Under the pieces are notes generated by a model that saw only the letters and a list, made by a program, of their open reading frames with translations, did not search any database and had not been told where the DNA came from. Source: Ophioderma brevispina (taxonomy: Eukaryota > Echinodermata > Ophiuroidea > Amphilepidida > Ophiodermatidae). From it: a stretch of DNA of 64,000 nucleotides. The translations under genes and the position numbers were made by a program. The stretch covers positions 1 through 64,000 of the forward strand of contig JAMKCH010010265.1 in the NCBI GenBank assembly GCA_023653785.1. Direction: 5' to 3'. The stretch's first letter is position 1, and each line of letters begins with the position of its first letter. Below, one piece after another: positions 22,248 to 33,775 of the stretch.

Positions 22248-22721
22248 TTTTGAAGAGCGCCCCCAACAGTTATGTTGGTAATTGTCTAGAAAAATCACAC
22301 ACTGTGAACGAGAATCTCAAAAATGCGTATTTATCATAAAATGAGCGATTTTTGTAATTAGAATAGGGCTCCTAGATTGTCCTTAACGACAGAGCTTGGA
22401 ATACTAAGTTTGATGTCCTTCTATGATGACTGGTGCCACCCTCAAAAATGTTACCTCTAACTTACTTACCTTGAACCAATAAAAACAATAATGATGAGCG
22501 TAGATGGCGCTATTTCCGCTATTTCATATTGGAAGGCCTTTCCAGCGCCGTTGAATTATTATCGTGAATCCCGATATTAATTATTCTAGTTGCAAAATTC
22601 CTTGCGTTTGCGACACAAAGACTTGTAGAGCTTAACCTTCACAGGTATAGTTTAATCGCCAGTTACCAATGAAACCGTGTAAAAATCTCAAATTTTTTGA
22701 AAATGGGGGCGATCTTCAAAA
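22248..22721. mobile_element. Non-autonomous TIR element, copy 2 of the 0.5-kb family
   Basis: The left end ttttgaagagcgccccc and right end gggggcgatcttcaaaa form a 17-bp TIR with one mismatch. The length is 474 bp. The interior aligns along its length with 693-1211. No target-site duplication is evident. Confidence 0.8.
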
Positions 22722-23129
22722 CAAAGTGTAATATGGCTTTAATCCTTCTTAGTTATTCGTTTTCATTTTGTTTACTTAATTTACATCTACTGATATGAAG
22801 TGATTACATTTTCCAAAACGGAGCAACTTATGTAATTGAATAACTGTTATATCTTTAGAAAAAAAAAGACACGCCCGATAGGAGAGGAGGCCCTCTATAA
22901 TCATTCATATGTAATTTCACCATCAAGTTTGAGTTGTAGTGTTTTACAACTACTTGAACGTGTACGCAATGTATTTTTATCCCCAAAAACTCTTGTATCA
23001 GAAAAAAGGAAAAGTCTGAGAACTTCGGGTCATGCTCTCTGGAAAAAGCAAAGCTTAGATTATTCCTCCATTCCAATGACCATTTTTACTTAAATGAAGA
23101 AACAGGAAGATGTTTGCATACTGCCCCTT

Positions 23130-23600
23130 CTTACTTCCCCATATCAACCTATCTATATCCCATAATAACTCGCTCAAGTATTAACGCTCCCATATAAACT
23201 AGCCTGTTAACTCGCCCCGTAGCAATTGGATCATACTTACTCCACTCGCCTATTAAACTCGCCTATATCAAATTCCTCCTCAAATTAACTCACCCCATTT
23301 CAACTCGCTCCATAACAACTACTGATCAATTACCAACTCGCTCCATGTCGACTCGCCCATATCAACTCGCCGCCCCATTATTATTCGCCCATACACTCTC
23401 CCATACCAACTAGTCCCATACCAACTCGTCCATTATCGTCCAATTAACATCGTCCCATGCAATCCACTTGCTCAATTATTAACTCGCCCCATATCAAATC
23501 GACCCATTAAATCGACGATACCAACTCACACAATATAAACATACGCCATATTGAATTGCCCTTTACCAATTCGCCCTATTAATAACCTTGATCAAAGGCG
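23130..23600. repeat. Satellite of degenerate 'CAACTCGCCCCATAT' units, block 1
   Basis: Units of about 15-17 bp ('aactcgcccc', 'catatcaactcgccc', 'ccattatcaactcg') follow one another with heavy sequence drift. The final part (about 23430-23590) reappears at 24205-24360 and 24530-24690, so short units are organised into a higher-order repeat of roughly 325 bp. The plus strand is almost G-free. Confidence 0.8.
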
Positions 23601-24189
23601 TTTCTACCACCTTCATCATTGGTTTCACACACTGATATAAATAAGTCCATCATAATCACGAGTTGGATCATATCGCCCTCCTAAACTAAAAAACTGGCGA
23701 GAATTCACCTCTATTAAACACCTAATTTGAGGTCTCCAATTTCACACAGGCCTATTGTCCATGCTTCCACTAGCGGGTTCAATAAGTTCAACTCTGAACT
23801 CTTGCAGAGCGCCTTGTTCAGCCCTTTCAGTTTTTTTTTCTGCAATTTTTTGCAAAAATTTGATATGAGTTTTGTACAGAAGGTTAAAACCACAAGCATT
23901 AATCAGGTGGCGCTCGGAGTAGTACAGCCACGGCACCTGACCACAACAGGTTGTTTGTGGTTTTTATATCCTAGACTAGTAGGAATCCTGGATCCAGCCA
24001 GTGTGGTACAACTGACCACCAGGCAGTGTACCATTTTTTATTTATTTTCTCTATACAGGGTAGCCCTAAAAAATCTAAGCACTGATTTCAAAACTGAAAA
24101 CACAATTTCAAAACAATTCGAATAAATGTAATTATGCAGTACAGTCTGAAAACTAACAGTTTGTCGGTTCTTAGCAGAACAGCCTTGAC
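23601..24189. other. Non-satellite segment interrupting the satellite
   Basis: The satellite stops at about 23600 and resumes at about 24190. The segment in between contains none of the short units and carries a 132-codon plus frame (23727-24125) without recognisable content. It may be an insertion, but no TIR or target duplication is clear. Confidence 0.4.
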
Positions 24190-24870
24190 AAGAACTACAT
24201 ACCAACTCGCCCAAGTATCGTCCAATTAAATCGTCCCTGCAACATCCACTTGCCATATTTATTACTCGCTCATTCAACTTCGACCCATCAAATCCCGATA
24301 CCAACTCGCACAATTAGCACATACCCATATAAAATTGCCCCTTCCAATTCGCCCTATTAATAACTTGCCCCATTACCACTCGCCCATTATTAACTCGTCC
24401 ATTATTAACTCGCCCCATATCGACTCGCCATTATTAGTCAACTCGCTCCATAACTCACTCCGAATACCAACTCGCAGCATTTTAATATCGCATATCAAAC
24501 TCTCCCATACCAACTAGGCCCAACCTTCTCCCTCCAAGTATCGTCCAATTAAATCGTCCCATGCTCACTCCACGTGCCATATGAGTACTCGGTCCATGTC
24601 AAATCGACCCAGTTATTCGCTTCTTTCAAATCGGTTCATATCAAATATCGAATTACCCCATACGCGATTCCCCCTATTAAAAACTTTCCCCATTATCAAC
24701 TCGCCCATTATAAACTCGCTACATGGCTCTCTCCCTCTACCATCTGTCCCAACATCAGCTTCACCTTAATTCATCATTTTATGGAATTAAAAATATTTCA
24801 AATATCGTCAGACATGCCATTAACTCATCCTATTTCAACTCGCCCTACCTTAATTTAGCTCACTTTTCAA
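24190..24870. repeat. Satellite of degenerate 'CAACTCGCCC' units, block 2
   Basis: It continues block 1, with higher-order copies at about 24205-24360 and 24530-24690 ('tcgtccaattaaatcgtccc', 'cgccctattaataac'). Open plus-strand frames here are by-products of the base composition. Confidence 0.8.
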
Positions 24871-25045
24871 CTTAAAAATACTTGAAATATCTTCCCACGA
24901 CGATATATTTCACAACCCACTTATTTTTATGACATTGCAGGACTTGGGCTAGAAGTAGCCAAGATTGAATATCCAATAAGAATTCATGAAAACTTGTAGC
25001 GCGACCTGAAAATCAGAACTCATTCTGGTCTAAAGCTTAGTTTAC

Positions 25046-25257
25046 CTCGTCGATTTTTATTCGTTCGTATAAATTTGAACCTCTCGCAATCTGCAAAACG
25101 GTCCCAAGTCCAAGATTTGGATCACGTCTACGCGCCGCCGTACGGATAGTATCCCGATATGTAATATCACACACCCCTGTAGAGAATCTGTGTGAAATCA
25201 AAGCAACTTTCGTGTAAAAAACGGCGATGCTTTTTCTTTCTTGGACCAACATAGATA
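25046..25257 (-). CDS. Putative exon of an unrecognised protein
   Basis: The minus-strand open frame reads 'MLVQERKSIAVFYTKVALI', then 'GVCDITYRDTIRTAARRRD' and 'GLGTVLQIARGSNLYERIK', ending at GACGAG|GTAAAC (last exon base 25046). A candidate acceptor AG lies just upstream (exon from about 25257). The composition is basic and globular, unlike surrounding AT-rich frames. No domain is recognised and no neighbouring exon was found. Gene and orientation are inferred from coding character and the donor only. Confidence 0.4.
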
Positions 25258-25351
25258 CTAATAGGATTAGATATTAGGAACTGCACTCCGGTGGACCATG
25301 AATCCATTTTGCGAATATATTTCGTTTACGGAAGCCAGGAGAGGAAGAGAT

Positions 25352-25462
25352 ACCAATGAGGTATTGCATTTCATTCCCGGTCAGGCGGCTACTGGCACAG
25401 TCCAACAGCGCATGACGTATCAATTGTATACCTCATTTGCATCACTGGGACTTCTATATGGA
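25352..25462. repeat. Decayed copy of the 10657-10807 palindrome
   Basis: It carries 'caatgaggtattgc', 'tatcaattgtatacctc' and 'ctgggacttctatatg' in the order of the first copy. The outer left arm is lost or diverged, so the hairpin is asymmetric. Confidence 0.7.
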
Positions 25463-25869
25463 AAACTTCCCTACTGTATGTTGTGGTCTAAGCAACCACT
25501 TGACCATTCACGGACAGTGCTTGCTTTGAAACTAAATGGAGTTAGCAATCTGATTGAAGTATTGCGGTATAATTATGTCCGTTGAGAGATTTTTGAACTT
25601 TGGACATTCATGGAGGAGCACATATCAAGAGAGCTGTAATTTGAATTTATCTTAAAAAGACACTGGCACATTTGAAAAATGTTGTGCCCTCTAGATTTTT
25701 AAAATTGATATTTTTTCATGGTTGTAAAGCTTTTATATATATTAGCTCTCACGTGAAATTATTAAACCCAAATCAGGGTAAACAGAACTATTTTATAATT
25801 AATGTCGCCGGCGACATTAATTCAGCAGACGACGCGGAAATGGCGTGTAACACAAGAAACACACGCTAG

Positions 25870-27029
25870 AGTTCATTCTCACGGCATGCACCTTGTTTGA
25901 CCGATCTGTGACCTTTGCGGTTTATTATCAATGAGTACGAGTCTATGATATTCATGTAATAGACACATTTGTTTATTAAAGTTACGGCAAACTTTAAAGT
26001 TAGCCTCAAATTCCATGGATGTTTTAGTCTCTTATGTACCTGTTTGGTTGGTTCTTCTGTGTTAAATATATCCCTATTCTTCCAATGGCCTAAACTACCA
26101 TTTGACAATTACTTTTACTTATGGCGAAATTAATATATTAAATGATGAGCAGAAATTAGGACTCTCTACCAAGTGTCCTACGAGGAAAATATCTATATTT
26201 GACCGCTCGAATTCACTTTTCCTTAAAACGAAGACTTCTCCTTATATAACACTGTGATACCAAATTTATAGGGGTCGAAGGGGTGGCAAAGCGTCAAACC
26301 CCCTCCCCCACCACCACCACCACCATATGCCGTTACAAAATAGTTTAAATACAGTTCTCTTCTCGTACGGAATCAAGCTGGACATGCATTATATGCAGTG
26401 CCAGCCGGCAGTTCCAAAAAAAACGTATTACCTTAACCTTGACCTATGTAATCCTTGGGATGTAGTAATACTATCACGTATATTTAGTGCGAACTCCAGC
26501 TATCACATCAAATGACAATACCAAAATGAGTTGGTAAAAACACTTTACGCGATTCATAACTGAAACAAACTTACATTTGCATAGACGCTGCGATTGGCAT
26601 TTAAATTATTTAGCTAAACGACAACAAGTTGATACCCGTAAAGATCCACACTTTTAATTCCAAATGCCATGCCTTTTACTTTATGTATTCAATATACATT
26701 AATACCAGCTTGTTATGAGCTTGCCTGATGGTCAGATAGAGGTTTTTTGTGATGTGTATGTGCTATATAGTATGATACTCAAATGTATCCAGTAGATGTC
26801 ATCAGTAGGACAAGAATTTGGCATTGAAATGGACAACAATGATATTGCCTATATTAGACCAATAGCGTCTTTTTCTCGAAACCCTAAGTGATATGCGCTC
26901 TACGAAATTTCTTTTCTATTCAACCCCATTTCCCCTTCGCTCGGGTTTAATTCCACCCCGCCTCTTCAGTCCTTGGTCTAAGATATTCATGAAATAGACT
27001 ACAATAAGGTGCGTTGCTGTGCAGCCAAT
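25870..27029. other. No gene recognised
   Basis: AT-rich, with a C-rich (CCA)n run at about 26308-26326. A short plus frame at 26327-26515 has no recognisable content. Confidence 0.4.
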
Positions 27030-27400
27030 TTAAATAATAATAATAATAATAGCAGAGATTTATATAGCGCCTTATGCTATTGGCCTCTAAGCGCTTTCAC
27101 AAATGGTCGCTGATCACTGTGGCCCAACCAAACCATAAACCATTTAAACATCATTTCAAGGGATTCAGCGATCGGGATCAGCGCTTTCCCTTATCAGCAA
27201 ACATACATCGAGATAACCATCGCAGCCGGGACCAGCTTCCCAAATATCGCATGGGTAAATCGAGACAACCAAGCGGTTAATTTCTTGTCCAGGGAAATTA
27301 CAAGATAGCTGAATCTCACAGGGCTCGAACGCACGCCTATACGCATGGATGAGCATACACTGGAGTCGAGCGCTTACCTGATTGAGCTAAATTAACCAGA
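27030..27400. mobile_element. SINE-like element with 'tatatagcgc' motif
   Basis: An (AAT)n run (27037-27052) is followed by 'gagatttatatagcgcctta' and 'ctaagcgctttcac'. This motif pair is frequent in deuterostome SINE/MITE families and is seen again at 43180-43220. Toward the far end, 'gggctcgaacgcacgcc' resembles a tRNA B-box or T-arm. No coding potential is seen. Confidence 0.5.
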
Positions 27401-27434
27401 ATGTTAACCCCAATTATTGCTTTACTTCAACCAC

Positions 27435-27656
27435 TTGACGTCCTAGACACATCACTGAGCCAAGACCCAATTCTCAGCAATGTTTGCTGGTATGAAAGAG
27501 CATGCTGCGGAGAAGCCGCTGGGCCCCTAACTATACAGGGACACTGAATCCCGCAAGGTCCTTCTTTGTGCATTGTTGCTCCAACAGTGGGCAGACCAAG
27601 AGATGTTCTATTGTCTGTGGTGCTGTTCCACAACCACAGGTAGTGTCCTGGGGTTC
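27435..27656 (-). pseudogene. 3' tail of a Jockey-like retroelement (continues 29875-30965)
   Basis: The minus strand encodes 'CGCGTAPQTIEHLLVCPLLE' and then 'QQCTKKDLAGF', the Cys/His-rich end of a non-LTR polymerase. It is the same stretch that a relative carries at 54300-54370 ('GHLLVC'). The plus-strand text 'gaccaagagatg' and 'ctgcaaggaaac', contiguous in the 54-kb copy, are here separated by 2.2 kb. This indicates a later insertion at 27657-29874. Confidence 0.7.
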
Positions 27657-29874
27657 GTTCGCGAAACCACTCTTAAGACTGACGTAGCCCTAGTTGTGAC
27701 GTAGGTTACTACTAAAATTTTTTTCGCGTTCGTGAAACTTGGACGTAAGCAACGTGTTTCTTACGAGTAAGCCAGATTTACGATTAAAACTACGTGTGGT
27801 CACGAGACACGTAACACACTCGTAGTGTGTGGGAAGTGGACGGATTGGTCGCTGTTCGAATTTCCATCCATCTTGTTAGCCCCCCCCATCTGTCATGGGT
27901 AAACAGCATGTATAGTCCAGCCAAAGGAAGGGAGAACACAGTCCGAACGAAAATAAGAGAATATAAGCAACCCCCTTGAATCTACATCAGACCAGGAGTG
28001 TCGTTGGTGCATATACACTGCAACACAGTGATTACAAATTAAAACACCTTTAAACACTTTGCACCACGTTCCAAATTTTTAAAATATCTGTTGAATATCT
28101 AAGCATGCAATAAGGTGGTTGACATTTGACGCCAAGGTTTAGCAGAGTTGACATGTTCAATATACAGTAACACTAATTGCAAAATATTCTAAACACAGTT
28201 TCTGCATTGTAACGTATGACCAACTTAATATACAGGGCTTATCAAAAATTAAATAAAGGCAAACCAAATATTATTTCTAGAAGACTGCGTTAGGTTACTC
28301 CAAAGTGACTAGTAGCATTTTAAAGTCACAAATCTCTTATTCCTTTGATTACATATTACAGTCAGGTGGCCGAATAATCATTGTAATAGGGCAAATTGAA
28401 GCATGTATAAATTAAATTAGCAAACAGATCAAACCTAGTTAAATTTAATAATCTATATCATTGTCTTCGTAACTCTGTCATGATATTACATCCTCAGAAT
28501 GGCCTGCATCCCTTTTCACATAAATTGGCTCATCTATCCATTACGCAACGAAAATAAAAGAAAGAAGAAAGCTAAAACCAAGAAACAGAGAAAGAAATGA
28601 GGCGAGAGAGGAAGGGAGATGAGAGAGAGAGAGAGAGAGAAAGGAAAATAATGCTTATCTCCTTCATTAGAAAAATCAAAACTTTGTAATAAAAATCCGG
28701 ATCCGTAAGTTTTGTATACAGTATAGGCCATTATAGGGTACATAAATGTTACTACATCAAAACGAAAAAAATCCATTTAATCTCAATTTTGGGTGGAATA
28801 AAGGTATTAGTGACTTTTTAGTTCTAGATGACAAATTAAAACACACAGAAACATATTCGAAATTTAGTCAGCATTGAAAAGACATAATGTTTGTAACATA
28901 TTGCCTCATTCAGTTTTGTCGAAATCTTTCACAAAATCTTGAAGTCTTCTTCAGTAGTATGGCATGGCCATTTCTTCATTTGCTTATCAGACATTTCTTC
29001 CTACGCAGCCAGACATTTATACCTTACCTGTGTAATATTATTCATGTCCTTTTGTTTTCGTTTATTGGATATAGGCTTATATATTAAACTTCTTCTTTTT
29101 TTAATTTTTTAGTTTCATTTATCAAATATCTACTTTAATTATGAGCTAATTTTGAAAGGCCATTTTTTTTCTAAATAGCCCAAAATACGACCAGCCCAAA
29201 TGATGGTCCGAAGTGATCCGGCCATACGGGGGGCCTCCAACCACAAAACCTACCCAAATCTTTTGTACGTCTGTAACCACGCTTGATTAAGGTATTATGT
29301 TTATAAATTTTAAAAAAATTAATAAAAAAAAAAAAAAAAAAAAAAAATTTTTTAAACTTTCAAAAGCTACATTAATCTGCACATTTGGGTGAATTCAAGC
29401 AGGATGCACACCAGCTATGGCTGCCAGTGAGGTGTTGGAATGTGCGAAATCGGATTGATGTATATCTATCGAAAGTACAAGAAAGTATTAGTAACAAGAT
29501 AGGCCAATGCTATGATATAATTTAATTGTTATAGAATTTAACGCGGTTCTCATACCAGGAGGGATAGTCCGAGTACTTATCAGTTTCAATAGGTTTGCTC
29601 ACCCCAAAACACACGTATACATGCGTGTAAAATCCGTTAATCGATTTACTAGAACGGCATTCAACACCAACTCGTACATAATTGCACCCACGATTACACC
29701 CAATAGAAGACACGTAATAATGATCCTAAGTTTTGCGGAAAGGTATTTCTACGACTGTCTAACGTCCATTGTTCGCGAACGCACGTAAGTCACAACTTGT
29801 AGAAATCGTAACAAGCACTCAGCACAAGTTAGGTATATACTAACGATTCAAGTTTCGCGGACGAAGCCCACATC
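27657..29874. mobile_element. 2.2-kb DNA element inserted in a retroelement relic
   Basis: Both edges show related inverted ends: gttcgttcgcgaaac on the left (27656-27670) and, complemented, gcttcgtccgcgaaac on the right. A second inward pair follows on each side ('cgttcgtgaaacttggacgt' and 'cgttcgcgaacaatggacgt'). Sequence on the two flanks belongs to one retroelement. The interior holds another dispersed repeat (29186-29462), a (GA)n run (28621-28640) and no recognisable transposase. The superfamily and target duplication are undetermined. Confidence 0.65.
29186..29462. repeat. Dispersed repeat, copy B with an A-rich insert
   Basis: Same family and orientation as 8098-8320. An insert of about 60 bp (29295-29359) containing a run of more than 25 A flanked by T-rich sequence interrupts it between 'cgcttgatta' and 'caaaagctac'. 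Confidence 0.7.
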
Positions 29875-30965
29875 AGCTTCCAGGTAGCCCCATTTCTGCA
29901 AGGAAACCTCAGATCGGCCAATTCTGGTTCTCAATCTGTTGAGGCATCGTAATTCAGTTCATGAGGAGTCAGCTCCAGGTGGGAGATGCTCACCACGTTC
30001 AATACCAATAGATGTTACTTGGTCGATTGCAAGTCTTTCTTTCCACAAGGCGACTCTCTTAAGCTCCTTAGAGACTGTTTCAAGAGGTTGGACTTTGCTT
30101 AAGAAACTCTATCTGGATTTAAGGCAGTTGGCAACAGGTATCTGACATAGGGTGCTTCCTATTAGATACTTGGCAGCTACGTTCTTGCATGCCCGCTACG
30201 CTACGACGGATGTCTGGTGGAGCAATTCCTGCTAGGATGTATAATTTTTCCGTTGGTGTTGGACGGAGGCATCCTGTGATAAGCCGGCAGGAAACTTTTC
30301 CTGGTTGAAGTTTAGCAATACCGGATTTCAATTCGTCTATGTTGAAGGGGCGAGTGAAACCAGAGTCGCTTCTAAACCTCTTATGGTCTAGTTTGATCTT
30401 CTTGGGCTTCTTGCTGCACCTGCCATTTAAAGGCAGTTGGTTGGGTGTCACATTTGGCTGCTGTGGAGGTTCTGTTGGATCCCCTCGGAGCTTCGGATGG
30501 TAGACCATGCTTTCTTGCTGTTATGGGTCATATCGATGGATTCATTTAAAGTATGCCAGGATTTGATCTTCTCCTGGGAGATCCTCTTCGAAACTTCATC
30601 TGTAGCAGTTGTTTTAGCCGAAAAAGGATCAGCTTCAAACATGTTGATATTCTTGATATTCTCTAGCACATTCCTTGGAAAGGCCTGGTATATATTCCAT
30701 CCTACAGCCTCTGGGTATGAATCTCCGGGCATGCAGTCTTGTTCACTAGTTGGACAAATTTGTAATAGTTATGGGGTTTTGGAGCAATCCTCTTCATGTT
30801 CTGGTCCAGGTCATCAGTGAATCCTTGCCAGCCTGCTTTCCTATAGTTAAAGCGACGCTTAAAATGCACTTTGTTTGGTCTTACTGCAGCGTTGACTTGG
30901 ATACCGATTGGTCGATGTTGAGTTAGTGTAACAGGATCCAGAACAATCTTGCTACACAGGTCAGA
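29875..30965 (-). pseudogene. Jockey-like retroelement with internal in-frame deletion of the polymerase core
   Basis: From 30965 leftward the minus strand shows the endonuclease/RT linker: 'VDPVTLTQHRPIGIQ', 'RRFNYRKAGWQGFTDDLDQN', 'THNSKKAWSTIRS' and 'TRPFNIDELKSGIAKLQPGK'. Without a frame break it then jumps to the C-terminal 'LRPTPTEKLYILAGIAPPDI'. The entire reverse-transcriptase palm (FADD-type motif region), which normally lies between these blocks, is missing. The 129-codon frame 30119-30508 spans the junction. The copy is also 5'-truncated and carries other frame changes. It is a dead element continued by 27435-27656. Confidence 0.75.
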
Positions 30966-32855
30966 GATGTTATGGGAAAACAGTTATGGGAAAAACACTG
31001 TGATGGGAAAATCGTGTTTGGTGTTGTAGAGATTAGTTTCTCTGGCTGGCAGTTACTAACAGGGGAGACGGTTCTCTACTTCTCCCCCAAACTGCTAATC
31101 TTTCCAATATTGAGTCAACCAACTATCAATTGTGAGTCCCAGCTGCCAGTTAAAACGATGTTTTTTCGCAGTTTTATTTTTATCAGTGTAAATTGTGACT
31201 GCATTTTGTAGGGTTAAATTTCGTCAATTTACTTTGGCCCTTAATAGTTTACCTGATTTGCTTCTGGACATTGATTTGATTTAATTGCTGTAAGAGCGCA
31301 AAACCAACTACTTGGAACCACAAGATAACGACCACGAAGTCCCAAGTTTACTGCAAGCGTTTTCTGCCTAACCTATCCTGGACTGGGTGCTGTAAAAGAA
31401 CTACTTAGAGGTACACTTCATAATTATACTTTTAAGAACCTAGGATTGTTGCGTATGAATATACATATTGTTTCAGATTACATTCATAAGTAAGGAAGAC
31501 TTTGTTGTTGATACTTTAACCCCGTATGTATTTTATTTATATAATACATATTCTATACAATTTAGTGTTCACATCATTATCCATTCTAACTGGCCATATT
31601 AACTTGTTGCTGCAGAAAAGCTATTATCTGTAATGTTTATTCTGACCACTTTCATACTTTTTTTGTATTCATTTAAAATTCATTTTAACAGGGTATCTTG
31701 TGCCATGCTAACATCCTAAAAAGATCCTAAATCATTAAATGGGATGCTCTATCAAAAGGTATGACTTAACGAATCCGTTTCCTACCGTTCTGTTCTTAAC
31801 TTCTATATAAGCGCTGATTTTCTCTTCTGCAAATTGATAAACACCATTTACATCGTGTTATAATTTGCAGAGGCGGACTTAAGTAAAAAGGGACCGATGA
31901 GCAAAGATGTTTTTGAAGAAGTGTGGGAGTTAAACTAGATCTAGGGCCCATCAGCAACCGGTCCACTAGGCACTCGCCACTAAGCTGCCATGTTCATCAT
32001 ATCTGTCCATACGGTATGAGCTACAAGTTTAAATATACACATATTAAGTATATTAAGGCAAGCTAAATATCCCGCCAAAACCTTTGTTTCAGGGCCATTC
32101 TCGATAAAGTGTTCAATTTTGTCTCCAAAATGACCAAAGATTAACATCTATGAATTCTGAAAATCCTTGAACATCATAACCGTTAATACTTTTAGATCAC
32201 GGACATTGCATGGGTGATCTTAAACATATCCGAATTTTAGTATAATTGGCCGAACGTTACACTAAAGGACCGTCATCTTGTGTAACGTATCGGCCGTCTT
32301 TTTCTTAGTCGTTCTGTTCTTGGTGAAAGTACATGCTTCATCGACTTAATCTCTATACCGTATCAAATTTACCATCATACTCAAGTTTGGTGTGGTATTC
32401 GACTTTATGTATCACGGCGTTAAGCAAGAGTGCACTGGGATAAGTACGTATCTGGCGCGGTATGACGTAACGTGAGGGATTTCGTTCATTACTAGTCCTG
32501 ACATTTTACTTTAAAACCAGCTTTTTTATGCAAACTTGTATAATATAACATTGACTTCTGTTCGATTTATCACATATTCCACATCCTTCTACCGTTATTT
32601 TAAGCAATTTTTTTATCCTTTGAATCATGGTAACGTATCCTGGGCTGTAATATTGGCGACATTGCGAAACTTTAATACACCCAAGATTATCATACTTGGA
32701 ACTTGATATTAAGGCATAATAGAAGCTGATAAAAAATGTCATGTAATCTGTGCTGCGCGCGTGTAACGAGCAAGGACACATTTTAAAGAACGTATGTGGG
32801 GTGGCGACATGGCAAAAGCAAGAATTATTAGGCGTGGACATGTCCTTCTATGCTG
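30966..32855. other. No gene recognised
   Basis: A short direct pattern 'tatgggaaaa(c)a' at 30970-31010, then AT-rich unique sequence. No repeat partner or coding domain found. Confidence 0.4.
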
Positions 32856-33775
32856 TTGTTTTGTCGTCTCCATCGGGGTCTGGGGAAAACAAGTGTAAAT
32901 TCATATAAATTATTAAAATCATATAATCGGTCTGTTCCCCAATAAAAATGGCACATTTTCTTGAAAAAGAATAAAATGTCACTTCAATTTCATTTTCCCC
33001 CAAAAAAATTTCAGTGACTCGTGGATGCACAAGACTTCAGCAAACAATGAGTTAGAGATATTCATCACCGGCCCGGTATGCGGTGTAGAAAAACACTAAA
33101 CAATTCCCTTTCATCTGGGAGTGCAGACCATTGTTATATTGTCGCGCATCTGATCGATTTCAGCTGTTAGGCTCTCCAATTTAGACTGAGTACTTTTCAG
33201 GACAAAATACGTAACCTCATTCACAAATAAATATATTGAGCTTCTATAGTGCGTTTTCAATTACTTTGGCCATGTTTTTCATCATTTAATTCGAAAGGGA
33301 AGAACATGAACAACATCATGAGAGAATGTGCTGCAAGCTTTTGACCTAAAACTTGTGGGCAGAACCAAATCCGTAACTTATTGCTTACCAATAAAAGTCA
33401 TTTCTATTCAATTTACCGCGTTTCAGAAGGAAAATTTAGTGTCAACGCATATATTATAATGTACATGGTTATTAATTGTGAAATGAGGACGGATAGTTGT
33501 CACTCAACCCGAATCGTGGCGGTGGTAACACCTGGCTATAAACAATGGCCCTCATCATACCGGGCCCATTGTATATCTTTAAGATCATGGTTTGCTGAAG
33601 TCTATACAATCATTGGTCTATGATATTGGGGAAAAGAAAAGGAGTGGTGACATTTTTATGATTTTAAGAAAACGTGCCAGTTTTTGTGCGGGAACAGACA
33701 GTAGGATTGTGATTGTATAATTTATATGAATTACACCTGATTTTTCCTTAGCCCTCGATGGGGACACAGATTTGT
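32856..33775. mobile_element. TIR element, 0.92 kb, small member of the 59-61 kb family
   Basis: The left arm (32856-33000) and right arm (33600-33775) are inverted repeats: 'tccatcgggg', 'gtaaattcatataaatta', 'tctgttcccc', 'ttttcttgaaaa' and 'aaaatgtcac' recur in complementary order. The same arms flank a longer element at 59420-61412. No coding capacity. Confidence 0.75.

Noticed and set aside
23130..24870. CRISPR-like array
   Set aside because: Units are degenerate, contiguous and without unique spacers; the context is eukaryotic.
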